Both the position numbers and the translations under genes were made by a program. From Flavobacteriales bacterium (lineage in GTDB: Bacteria; Bacteroidota; Bacteroidia; Flavobacteriales; BACL11), in assembly GCA_028122735.1 (NCBI GenBank), contig JAOHSR010000001.1, forward strand, positions 79,711-143,710: DNA of 64,000 bases. Direction: 5' to 3'. A model generated the notes under the pieces. The model worked only from the letters and a program-made list of their open reading frames with translations, did not search any database and was not told where the DNA came from. This document shows, piece after piece, positions 19,800-29,063 of the stretch; position 1 is the stretch's first letter, and each line of letters begins with the position of its first letter.

Positions 19800-19939
19800 T
19801 ATTTTTTATTTTTTATTTCTGGATCGTTATCCATTTTTCTTTTTTGCGAGTCATGACCCCAATTTATCATATAAATTAGGCCACATACATAAAGTGTAAA
19901 TATTATAGCCCCAGTAATAAACATTGAAAGAGAAAGCAT
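19799..19939 (-). CDS. Small single-TM protein (46 aa), not in ORF track
   Basis: MLSLSMFITGAIIFTLYVCGLIYMINWGHDSQKRKMDNDPEIKNKK; TAATG overlap with next gene. Confidence 0.6.
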   Translation of the reverse strand: MLSLSMFITGAIIFTLYVCGLIYMINWGHDSQKRKMDNDPEIKNKK

Positions 19940-19941
19940 AA

Positions 19942-20139
19942 TTAATTATTTTTATTAAAGAAATTATTTCTTCTTTGTCTGATTGCAATTGCAAACAAAA
20001 GAATTGTTCCAGGCCAATGCGCTGAGTATTGAGCAGATTCAAAATCGCCAGTTAGACCTAAGATAATGGAATACATCATCGCAATAAATGCAATGATAAT
20101 TGGATAATAAACTAATATAAATTCTTTATAGTTTTTCAT
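19942..20139 (-). CDS. Small membrane protein (65 aa)
   Basis: MKNYKEFILVYYPIIIAFIAMMYSIILGLTGDFESAQYSAHWPGTILLFAIAIRQRRNNFFNKNN; -7-like TATATTTG (minus) at 20159-20166. Confidence 0.65.
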   Translation of the reverse strand: MKNYKEFILVYYPIIIAFIAMMYSIILGLTGDFESAQYSAHWPGTILLFAIAIRQRRNNFFNKNN

Positions 20140-20158
20140 ATATATATTTTTATTTAAG

Positions 20159-20166
20159 CAAATATA
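20159..20166 (-). promoter_or_regulatory. Putative -7 box (TATATTTG) for the 20139->18759 operon
   Basis: Plus strand caaatata; matches TAnnTTTG, about 20 nt upstream of the 65-aa ORF. Confidence 0.45.
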
Positions 20167-20239
20167 TAACTTTTTATTTTAAAAGCTATGCAAAAATTAA
20201 GTTTATAGGTTTTTTATTTTATAAATTTGAAATAAAAAC

Positions 20240-20323
20240 ATGAATTTTTCAGATTCTATATACATCCTTTTTTTGATAATGATTGGAGTAATTTATTATC
20301 AATTTAGAAAGTCAAAAAAATAA
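20240..20323 (+). CDS. Candidate 27-aa single-TM microprotein, not in ORF track
   Basis: MNFSDSIYILFLIMIGVIYYQFRKSKK with TAAATTTG -7-like box at 20222-20229. Confidence 0.4.
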   Translation: MNFSDSIYILFLIMIGVIYYQFRKSKK

Positions 20324-20386
20324 CTCTTACTTGTCTATAATTTAATCTTATGATTGAATAAAAAAACAGGCAACTGAAAATAGGTG

Positions 20387-20473
20387 CGGTGAGGAAGGGA
20401 TTCGAACCCCCGAAACAGTTTCCCGTTTACACGCTTTCCAAGCGTGCGCCTTAAGCCACTCGGCCACCTCACC
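20387..20473 (-). tRNA. tRNA-Ser (anticodon GGA)
   Basis: Reverse strand GGTGAGGTGGCCGAGTGGCTTAAGGC...CACGC-TTGGAAA-GCGTG...GGGGGTTCGAATCCCCCCTTCCTCACCG; 7-bp acceptor stem, long variable arm, CCA not encoded. Confidence 0.96.
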
Positions 20474-20496
20474 AGAACAATGTGCGAATTTAAAAA

Positions 20497-21489
20497 TTAA
20501 ATAGTAATCTCTCCTCTAAGGTTAAATGTAATTTCCTTTTTAATTTTGTCGTTAGAATATTTTTGACCTAAAAGATGCATAAGCTTAGTTAATGCAGCTT
20601 CCGTTGTCATGTCACTACCACTAATAACACCTATTTTCTTAAGCAATAAGCTTGTGTGATAGTCTCCTTGCCTAACACTTCCAGATAAACATTGAGATAC
20701 ATTAATTATGATTTTTCCGTTATTTATAGCAGATTCTAATTCTTCTAAAAACCATTTTTCTGTTGTTGCATTACCCGAACCAAATGATTCAAGTATTATT
20801 CCTTTAGATGAATTTAGAACTGATTTAACAAAATTTTTATTTATTGAAGGAAAGGTTTTTAGAATAGCTACATCATTAGAGATTTCTGAAAATAATTTCA
20901 GTTTTTTGTTACTACCAGTACTAATATATTGTTTTTGATACTTTATTTTAACTCCAGCCTGAGCAAGAATTGGATAGTTTGGAGATTTAAAAGCATCAAA
21001 ATTATCAGCATTAACTTTTACCACTCGATTACCTCTAAATAGTTGATATTCGAAATAGACGCAGACTTCATTAATAATTCCATTTGATGCAATTTCAATT
21101 GATGTTATTAGATTCTCTTTTGCATCACTTCTTTTAATACCAATAGGTAATTGCGATCCAGTTAGTATAATTGCCTTGTTTACATTTTCAAACATAAAGC
21201 TAAGCATGGAAGCTGTATAGGCCATTGTATCAGACCCATGCAATATCACAAATCCATCATACTGGTCATAATGATTATAAATACAGTTAGATAAACTCAC
21301 CCAATTTTTAATATTCATGTTTGATGAATCTATTGGTTTTTCTAATGAAATGTGTTGAACATCTGAGCCACAATCTTTAATTTCAGGAATTGCATTTTTA
21401 AGATTATCAAAATCAAAAGGGTTTAAGGAATTGTTTTTCTGAATCATTCCAATTGTTCCGCCAGTATATATAAGTAAAATATTTTTCAT
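20497..21489 (-). CDS. ansA: Type I L-asparaginase
   Basis: [33 protein letters not shown] motifs. Confidence 0.94.
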   Translation of the reverse strand: MKNILLIYTGGTIGMIQKNNSLNPFDFDNLKNAIPEIKDCGSDVQHISLEKPIDSSNMNIKNWVSLSNCIYNHYDQYDGFVILHGSDTMAYTASMLSFMFENVNKAIILTGSQLPIGIKRSDAKENLITSIEIASNGIINEVCVYFEYQLFRGNRVVKVNADNFDAFKSPNYPILAQAGVKIKYQKQYISTGSNKKLKLFSEISNDVAILKTFPSINKNFVKSVLNSSKGIILESFGSGNATTEKWFLEELESAINNGKIIINVSQCLSGSVRQGDYHTSLLLKKIGVISGSDMTTEAALTKLMHLLGQKYSNDKIKKEITFNLRGEITI

Positions 21490-22262
21490 TATAAATGGAA
21501 TAAATCTATTGCATTTTCTGTAGTCTTCTTAGCAATCTCTTCAATATCTAAATTATATAAGTCAGCCATTTTAGCAGCAATATTTAGAAGGTATTTACTT
21601 TCATTTCGTTTTCCTCTAAAAGGCGTAGGAGTTAGATATGGTGAATCAGTTTCTAGTATAATATTATCTAAACTAATCTGATTTATTATTTTATTTATTC
21701 CTCCGTTTTTAAATGTTACCACTCCTCCAATTCCTAAATAAAAATTTTCTAGATTAATTATTCTTTCGGCTTCTTCAAGATTTCCAGTAAAACAATGAAA
21801 AACTCCAGAAAGATTATCATCATTTAATCTCTCAACAATTTCAATAGCTTCATGAAATGAATCTCTTACATGTATGACAGCAGGTAAATTATGTTCTTTT
21901 GCCAATTTAATTTGTGATTCAAACGCGATTTTTTGCAAATCTAAGGTTGATTTGTCCCAGTATAAATCAAGGCCTATTTCTCCAATAGCAATGAATTTGT
22001 TTTTATTTAGCATTTCTTCAACATGTGATATTTCTTTTTCAATATTATCTTTTTTTACGCTACAAGGATGGAGTCCAATCATTGGATAACAGTTTTTTGG
22101 ATACCTGTCACAAAGTTGTAGCATTTTTGTTGTAGTTGCTGAATCAATATTTGGTAATAGCATTTTAGATATCCCATTATCTATGGCGTTTTCTATTACT
22201 AAATCTATGTCATTGTCAAATTCTGATGCAAAAAGATGAGTATGGGTGTCAATAAAGTTCAT
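21489..22262 (-). CDS. TatD family hydrolase
   Basis: FIDTHTHL, IGEIGLDLYWD, VIHVRDS, GVFHCFTG, LETDSPYLTP. Confidence 0.95.
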   Translation of the reverse strand: MNFIDTHTHLFASEFDNDIDLVIENAIDNGISKMLLPNIDSATTTKMLQLCDRYPKNCYPMIGLHPCSVKKDNIEKEISHVEEMLNKNKFIAIGEIGLDLYWDKSTLDLQKIAFESQIKLAKEHNLPAVIHVRDSFHEAIEIVERLNDDNLSGVFHCFTGNLEEAERIINLENFYLGIGGVVTFKNGGINKIINQISLDNIILETDSPYLTPTPFRGKRNESKYLLNIAAKMADLYNLDIEEIAKKTTENAIDLFHL

Positions 22263-22298
22263 TGTGCAATATTAGTTAATTTCTTTAGTTTTACATCT

Positions 22299-23270
22299 GT
22301 GTCAAAGTCGCTCAAAATACTTGTTGTAAGATTTAGTTCAATTGGTGATATTGTTTTAACAACTCCTGTTATTCGTGTTTTAAAAAAACAATTAAATGCA
22401 GAAGTTCATTATTTAACTAAGAATGTGTACTCATCACTTTTAAAAAACAATCCAAATATTGATAAGCTTTTTAGTATTAAAAAATCTATTCTCGAGATCC
22501 GAAAAGATCTTAAAGATCAGAAATATGATTTTATTATTGATCTTCATAACAATCTAAGGTCTTCACTTTTAATTTTTTTAGGTTCTCCAGTAAAGAGATA
22601 TGTTAAATCAAATTTCAAAAAATTTCTATTCAGAAGTTTTGGTATAAATCTTCTTAGAAATCAACATGTTGTAGATAGATATCTAGATGCAATTTCCTTT
22701 TTAAAAACCAAAAATGACAATTTAGGTTTAGAATATTATATCGATGAAAGTACCTCTGTAGATTTTGATTTAAAAGAGAAATACATTGTATGGGCTATTG
22801 GGGGTTCTAAAATTCAAAAGAAAATTTCAGTAAATCAAATAATTGAATTATCTAAGGAATTAAATTTCCCAATTCTATTAATTGGTGGAGATAAAGAAAA
22901 AAATACGGGAGAGTTAATAAAAGAAAAGTGTAAAGGATTAAATATTACAAATCTTTGTGGTACTCTAGATTTGGATCAGTCAGCTTTTGTAATTAAACAT
23001 TCTTTTTGTTTGTTTTCTAATGATACTGGTATGATGCATATTGGAGCAGCATTTAATAAAAAGATAGTTTCTTTTTGGGGATGTACAAAGCCTAATATGG
23101 GTTTTTATCCTTATGTTAAGAAAGAAAATTCTATGCTCGTTGTTTCTTCAAATTCTCAAAGGCAGTGCTCTAAGCATGGCGATTCTTGTCGATATTCAAA
23201 AGACGGATGCATAAAGGAGATTAGTATAGATGAAAATTTGAGAGAAAAAATAGGAAGATTTATTTCTTAG
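22299..23270 (+). CDS. Glycosyltransferase family 9 (heptosyltransferase-like)
   Basis: Probable GTG start at 22299 (MSKSLKILVVRFSSIGDIVLTTPVIRVLK); CLFSNDTGMMHIGAAF; ORF track opens at 22236. Confidence 0.9.
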   Translation: MSKSLKILVVRFSSIGDIVLTTPVIRVLKKQLNAEVHYLTKNVYSSLLKNNPNIDKLFSIKKSILEIRKDLKDQKYDFIIDLHNNLRSSLLIFLGSPVKRYVKSNFKKFLFRSFGINLLRNQHVVDRYLDAISFLKTKNDNLGLEYYIDESTSVDFDLKEKYIVWAIGGSKIQKKISVNQIIELSKELNFPILLIGGDKEKNTGELIKEKCKGLNITNLCGTLDLDQSAFVIKHSFCLFSNDTGMMHIGAAFNKKIVSFWGCTKPNMGFYPYVKKENSMLVVSSNSQRQCSKHGDSCRYSKDGCIKEISIDENLREKIGRFIS

Positions 23271-23790
23271 AAAATAATGCTTTTAATTCTGTAGCATCTT
23301 CAGCTTTCATTTTACCACCAAGAATTAAAGATAATTGGCGTCTTCTTAATGCACCATCAAATCTTTCTTGCTCGATTTCTGTTTCTGGTGTAACAGTTGG
23401 AACCTTTACAGGTTTACCTAATTTACTTACAGCTACAAAAGTATAAATTGCTTCATTACATTTTGTTTTTTCTCCTGAAAGAGTGTCTTCCGCCCAAACA
23501 TCAAGAAAAATCTCCATTGAAGAAGTAAATGATCTAGAAATATTTGCCTCTATTGTTACTACACTACCTCTTGGAATTGGATTATTAAAACTGACATTGT
23601 TTACAGATGCAGTAACAGAAGTCCTGTTTGAATGTCTTTGAGCAGCTGTTGCTGCAATTATATCCATCCAATACATTAATCGACCCCCCATCAAATTATC
23701 TAAATTATTAGTATCATTTGGAAGTACTATTTCAGTTAATATAGCACGCGATTCTTTCGGGGTTTTACTGATCATATTGTTAATATCCAA
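23260..23790 (-). CDS. Acyl-CoA thioesterase (hotdog fold)
   Basis: NLMGGRLMYWMDIIAATAAQRHSNRTSVTASV hotdog motif, YTFVAVSKLGKPV. Confidence 0.92.
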   Translation of the reverse strand: MDINNMISKTPKESRAILTEIVLPNDTNNLDNLMGGRLMYWMDIIAATAAQRHSNRTSVTASVNNVSFNNPIPRGSVVTIEANISRSFTSSMEIFLDVWAEDTLSGEKTKCNEAIYTFVAVSKLGKPVKVPTVTPETEIEQERFDGALRRRQLSLILGGKMKAEDATELKALFSKK

Positions 23791-24728
23791 GCTTGGGGAT
23801 TTTCTTTCCTAATTTTTGACAATGAAATTAAAGCTTGTTCTTTGCTGTCAAAGCTATCATAGCTAACTCGCATCATTTTATCATTTTTAATTATGATTGA
23901 ATTGTAATTCCAAGAGTTAAGTCTATTCTTGAGTTTATTTGCGTTTTTTTCTATGCTGAAGGCTCCGGCTATAATGTAGAATTTTTGATTTGGTATAATA
24001 ACTTCTTTAAAAACTTGAGACACCTCATTATTTATAATTTCAGGCTGAATCTCTTGTTTAATTTTAATTTCTTTGTTGCTTTGGTCTTTTAATACAGTTA
24101 CGTTATCTTTTTTAAATGATATTGGGTTAACATTTGCAATTTGTGTGTAAATATTATTAATTCTATCCTCTTGAGTAATGCTTAAAAATGATAGGCCTAT
24201 TAAAGGAATAATGATTGCTGCAGCTTTTAGTAATCTCTTTGCTGTGAAGTTGTTTTTTTGCTTAATAAGCTTTAGTGACTCTTCAATTATTTCAGAATTA
24301 TCTCTTGTTATTTTGTTATTTATAACATCTTGAAATCCAAAAGCATTTAAATTGTAATTTCTTTTTAAATCTTGTGTGAAAATTATATTTCCATCACTAT
24401 TTAAAGTGAATAAGCCAATCTCTTCAAATCTGCATGACTTGAATTTATTTAGATTTTCAAGGCTTTGATTAACAAATTTTAGTAGATTTAGTTTTGCATT
24501 TTCTTGTGAAATATTCTCTGCTTGAGCAATATGATTTATAAGAAGTCCATCATTATCTTTTAGTTGAGAATTGAATAAAATAGATTTACTTGGAGGAGTT
24601 AGTATGCCAGTTTTTTTATTAAGATTTGCAGAGATGCTGCTACAAACAAATCCGCCAAAGTTCATTAGTATTACACAATCATTCTTGTATAATAGTTGAG
24701 AAATATAATATTCGATGGAATTTTTCAC
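23772..24728 (-). CDS. HU-CCDC81 / SPOR domain-containing protein
   Basis: N-terminal HU-CCDC81-like domain, TM, C-terminal SPOR (FYIIAGAFSIEKNANKLKNRLNSWNY). Confidence 0.88.
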   Translation of the reverse strand: MKNSIEYYISQLLYKNDCVILMNFGGFVCSSISANLNKKTGILTPPSKSILFNSQLKDNDGLLINHIAQAENISQENAKLNLLKFVNQSLENLNKFKSCRFEEIGLFTLNSDGNIIFTQDLKRNYNLNAFGFQDVINNKITRDNSEIIEESLKLIKQKNNFTAKRLLKAAAIIIPLIGLSFLSITQEDRINNIYTQIANVNPISFKKDNVTVLKDQSNKEIKIKQEIQPEIINNEVSQVFKEVIIPNQKFYIIAGAFSIEKNANKLKNRLNSWNYNSIIIKNDKMMRVSYDSFDSKEQALISLSKIRKENPQAWILTI

Positions 24729-24766
24729 TTACACAAAAATAACATAAATATCATTATCTTTACAAT

Positions 24767-27700
24767 ATGAAAAAACACCTTTTAATTTTATTATTTTACT
24801 CCTTTTGTTTTAGTGCAATATCTCAGACATATATCAATTTAAAATCTGGAAAAATTAAATTAAGCGACAGTTTGGAGCTAAACCTCACACAAGAGAATAA
24901 TTATTGTTTCTTAACTCTGAAAAATATTCCTACGGATAAAGAAAAAGAAAATTTAACCTTACTTGGCCTTTCTTTTTTAGAGTACATACCAAAGAATACA
25001 TTCCTTGTAAATTTCCCAAAAAATTTTAACATTAATAGTTTAAATAATTCTAATCTTATTAATGTTTTAAATGTTCTCCCTAAGCACAAGTTAGATTTTA
25101 AAATTAATGATGGAAAGTTTCCTGACTGGGCTTTAAATGGTGATAGGTTAACTATTAAGATTCTGTTTTATAAAGATTATGATTTCAGCACTTACAGAGA
25201 AAATTTAATCGGTGTAAATTATGCGTTAAAGTATGAAAATGAATCGTATAAATCAATAACTGTTGAGATTGACAAAGAAGATCTTTCTGCAATTTCTAAA
25301 ATTAATGATGTATGGTTTATTGAACCTATTGACCCTCCATCGATTGCTGAAAATAAAACAGCAAGAACATTACATAGATCAAATGCAATTAATACACAAT
25401 ATTTGGGAGGAAAAAAATATAATGGTGAGGGTATAAATATAATGATGCAAGATGATGGATTAGTTGGACCACACATTGACAGACAGGGTCGTCTTGATCA
25501 ATCTTTTTGTATAGGATGTAGTTCTAATGCCAATGATGACCATGGAGATCATGTTTCTGGAACTATTATGGGGGCTGGAAATCTTGACCCTACAACCAAA
25601 GGCATGGCTGATGGTTCTTTTCTGTATGTATATGGAAGTAGCAATAATAATTATTATGATGTTCCAACAATTTACCAGAATAATGATGTGATTATTACAT
25701 CTAAGTCTTATAGTAATGGATGTAATGCGGGCTACACTTCGTTAGCAGAAGATCTTGACGCTCAGATAAATCAACATCCATCTCTAATACATGTTTTTTC
25801 GGCAGGAAATAATGGTACTTCTGATTGTGGCTATGGCGCTGGCTCAGGATGGGGTAATGTAACTGGTGGACATAAGCAAGCAAAAAATGTTATTTGTGTC
25901 GCAAATTTAACTCAAATTAGTAATCTGGCAGGTTCTTCTAGTAGAGGCCCAGCTGCTGATGGAAGAATTAAGCCTGATATAGGCGCTAAAGGAACATCAG
26001 TAAATTCTACATTAACTGATAATACTTATGGGAGCTTTACTGGTACATCAATGGCATGTCCTGGCATAGCAGGCTGTATGGCTCAACTCTATCAAGCATT
26101 TAAAGAATTAAACGGAAATGTAAACCCACCTTCTGATTTAATGAAATGTATTATGCTAAATTCTGCAGATGATATTGGTAATCCAGGCCCAGATTTTAAA
26201 CATGGATGGGGAGAGGTAAATGTCTTAAGAGGATTGAGAATGCTGGAAGAATCTAACTACCAATCAGGGGCAGTATCTCAAGGAGATGATAATGATCATG
26301 ATTTAATAGTTCCAGCAGGCATAAAAGATTTAAAAATTATGGTGTATTGGCATGATAAGGAAGCTAGTCCATCATCCATAATTGCATTAGTAAATGATTT
26401 AGATATTCAATTAACATCTCCAAATGGAACTGTATTTCAGCCTTGGGTTTTAGACCCTTCCCCAAACTCTACATTATTAAATTCTAATGCAGTTAGAGGT
26501 ACTGATAGTTTAAATAATATGGAACAGATTACTATAAAAAATCCAGCTCCTGGAATATATAATTTGTTAGTAAACGGTACTAGCGTACCATTTGGACCGC
26601 AAGATTATTGGCTTACATACGAGTATAATTATGAAGATATAACATTAACATATCCAGTTGGTGGTGAAGGTTTAGTTCCTGGAGAATTTGAATTAATAAG
26701 ATGGGATGCACCTGAAGATACCTTGCCTTGTGTGTTGGAATATACAACTGATAATGGTCAGTCATGGATAACAATTACATCAAGTACTAGTATTAATACA
26801 AATTTTTATAATTGGCAAGTACCATCAATTATTTCTGATGAAGTAAGAGTAAGAATTAGTAGAAATGGAATTTCTGATGAGAGTAACGCTAATTTAACAA
26901 TTGTTGATGTGCCTAATGTATCAGTAAGTTGGATATGTCCAGACTCTATATATGTTAATTGGTCAACTGTTGCTGGAGCAACATCTTATGAAGTAAGTAT
27001 GTTAGGTCAAAAATATATGGATTCTATGACGACAGTTGTTTCAAATGGAAATACTACTCAATCTGCTTTAATATTAAATCCTAACCCCAATGTATTAGAT
27101 TCCTGGTTTTCTGTTTGTGCAAAAATTAATAGTAATAAAGGAAGAAGAGATATTGCAGTAAATGCTCAGCCGTTTAATAGTAGTTGTGCAGCTCCTCCCG
27201 TTGCAGGTTTTATTGTAAACGATCCATTTACATGCTCTGGTGATGTAAGTTTTCAAGATGATAGTTATGGTCAGCCTAGTGGGTGGTTCTGGGATTTTGG
27301 TGATGGGAGTACTTCTTCTTTACAAAACCCAATTCATTCTTACCTAAGCGAGGGAACATATGATGTTTCTTTATTTGTTTCAAATGCATTAGGACAAGAC
27401 TCAATTCTTTTAACCTCGATTGTAGTGGTAGATTTTGCCAATCCTCCAATTACATTTAATGATACGGCATATGTAAATCCATCAACCTTCACTTTAACCT
27501 CTTTAAGTAGTTCTGTAAACTGGTATGCTGATACAGTTGGTAGTCAGCCTGTTGGAAACGGATCTTCATACACTACACCACTATTATCTAATAATACTAC
27601 ATATTATGCCCAAGAATTAGGAGGTCCTATTGTTAGTGGTGGGCCATTAGATAATAATATTGGGGGAGGTAGTTTTTATAATAATGATAGACATATTATT

Positions 27701-28342
27701 ATTGATTGTTATAAACAAAGCAAATTAATTTCAGCGGATGTTTATTCAGGCACTAGTCAAAATGTAACTTTTGAACTGAGAGATAATAATAGTCAAGTTA
27801 TTGAAGATAAAACAATTTTTCTTCAAACAGGATTAAATACTCTTCAATTAGGATTTAATATGCCAATTATGAATGATTTAGAACTAGGAGTCAGCGGAAC
27901 AGGTTCAGATCTATTTAGAAATAATTCAGGTGCTTCTTATCCATATCTTCTTGGTAATTTGGCAAGTATAACAGGAAATAGTTCTCCTTATGCTGGAGAT
28001 ACAAATTATCACTACTTTTTTTATAATCTGAATATTCAGGAAAGCTGTTTGTCAAATTTCTCACAAACATATGCTGTTTTTGTTACACCTTCTGAAGTAA
28101 ATAATTTTGAAAGTTCTTTAATTGATGTCTACCCAAATCCTGCAGTGGATAAGGTTTTTATATCATCAAAAAGTCTCATTAGTAACTTAAAGATATTTGA
28201 TTTAAGTGGTAAGTTGTGTTATGTGGATAATACCATTTCTAATCAACAGGAAGTGGATATAAGTAAATTTTCAAAAGGGATATATACTATAAATGTTATT
28301 GATCAACAGAGCTCTTATGTTAGGAAATTATTCGTTGAATAA
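24767..28342 (+). CDS. S8 family serine peptidase with PKD domain and T9SS sorting domain
   Basis: Catalytic triad blocks MMQDDGLVG, DDHGDHVSGTIMG, SFTGTSMACPGIAG; PKD WDFGDGSTSSLQNPIHSY; C-terminal VYPNPAVDKVFISS. Confidence 0.94.
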   Translation: MKKHLLILLFYSFCFSAISQTYINLKSGKIKLSDSLELNLTQENNYCFLTLKNIPTDKEKENLTLLGLSFLEYIPKNTFLVNFPKNFNINSLNNSNLINVLNVLPKHKLDFKINDGKFPDWALNGDRLTIKILFYKDYDFSTYRENLIGVNYALKYENESYKSITVEIDKEDLSAISKINDVWFIEPIDPPSIAENKTARTLHRSNAINTQYLGGKKYNGEGINIMMQDDGLVGPHIDRQGRLDQSFCIGCSSNANDDHGDHVSGTIMGAGNLDPTTKGMADGSFLYVYGSSNNNYYDVPTIYQNNDVIITSKSYSNGCNAGYTSLAEDLDAQINQHPSLIHVFSAGNNGTSDCGYGAGSGWGNVTGGHKQAKNVICVANLTQISNLAGSSSRGPAADGRIKPDIGAKGTSVNSTLTDNTYGSFTGTSMACPGIAGCMAQLYQAFKELNGNVNPPSDLMKCIMLNSADDIGNPGPDFKHGWGEVNVLRGLRMLEESNYQSGAVSQGDDNDHDLIVPAGIKDLKIMVYWHDKEASPSSIIALVNDLDIQLTSPNGTVFQPWVLDPSPNSTLLNSNAVRGTDSLNNMEQITIKNPAPGIYNLLVNGTSVPFGPQDYWLTYEYNYEDITLTYPVGGEGLVPGEFELIRWDAPEDTLPCVLEYTTDNGQSWITITSSTSINTNFYNWQVPSIISDEVRVRISRNGISDESNANLTIVDVPNVSVSWICPDSIYVNWSTVAGATSYEVSMLGQKYMDSMTTVVSNGNTTQSALILNPNPNVLDSWFSVCAKINSNKGRRDIAVNAQPFNSSCAAPPVAGFIVNDPFTCSGDVSFQDDSYGQPSGWFWDFGDGSTSSLQNPIHSYLSEGTYDVSLFVSNALGQDSILLTSIVVVDFANPPITFNDTAYVNPSTFTLTSLSSSVNWYADTVGSQPVGNGSSYTTPLLSNNTTYYAQELGGPIVSGGPLDNNIGGGSFYNNDRHIIIDCYKQSKLISADVYSGTSQNVTFELRDNNSQVIEDKTIFLQTGLNTLQLGFNMPIMNDLELGVSGTGSDLFRNNSGASYPYLLGNLASITGNSSPYAGDTNYHYFFYNLNIQESCLSNFSQTYAVFVTPSEVNNFESSLIDVYPNPAVDKVFISSKSLISNLKIFDLSGKLCYVDNTISNQQEVDISKFSKGIYTINVIDQQSSYVRKLFVE

Positions 28343-29062
28343 TTAATTACCTACTTTTTTATAATATTCTAATAAGTTATCCAGATCATCTTTTGTATCT
28401 ATTGATATACTCTCAAAATTTGTCTCAATAATTTTAATCTTATAATTATTATCCATCCATCTTAATTGTTCTAATTTTAGCTTTAATTCATTCTCAGATG
28501 GATTAAGAGCGCAAAGTTTTTGAAGAATACCCTTTTTAAAAGCATATATACCAATATGCTTGTAATAAGTTAAACTTTCTTTTTCTACATCTCTATAAAA
28601 GTCAGTGGCAATCATTTCTTTATTGAAGTTAACTTTTACTGTATTTGGATTGTGTATTTCATTTTTAGATGTAATTTTTTTTGCAAGAGAAATTATATCA
28701 TCTGAACAAACTCCAAACGAATCAATTATCTTGTCAATTTGTTTAGGATTAATAAGAGGTTCATCTGCTTGTACATTAATGATTAAATCATAATCTATGT
28801 TTAAAGACTTGACTACTTCATTACATCTATCAGTGCCAGAAATGTGATTTTTATTAGTCATTATTGTTTTTGCATTAAAAAGTATTGTATGATCATAAAT
28901 TTCCTTACTGTCAGTGGCTATCAGTATATCTAAATCATTTTTACATTTTTTAATTTGATTATAAACAGTTTTAATCATGCTTTTACCATTTATATTTATT
29001 AATGGTTTTTTTGGTAATCTTGTTGATTCTAATCTAGCTGGAATTAAAACTAAGATCTTCAT
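28343..29062 (-). CDS. kdsB: 3-deoxy-manno-octulosonate cytidylyltransferase
   Basis: LIPARLESTRLPKKPL, NVQADEPLI, YYKHIGIYAFKKG. Confidence 0.96.
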   Translation of the reverse strand: MKILVLIPARLESTRLPKKPLININGKSMIKTVYNQIKKCKNDLDILIATDSKEIYDHTILFNAKTIMTNKNHISGTDRCNEVVKSLNIDYDLIINVQADEPLINPKQIDKIIDSFGVCSDDIISLAKKITSKNEIHNPNTVKVNFNKEMIATDFYRDVEKESLTYYKHIGIYAFKKGILQKLCALNPSENELKLKLEQLRWMDNNYKIKIIETNFESISIDTKDDLDNLLEYYKKVGN

Positions 29063-29063
29063 T

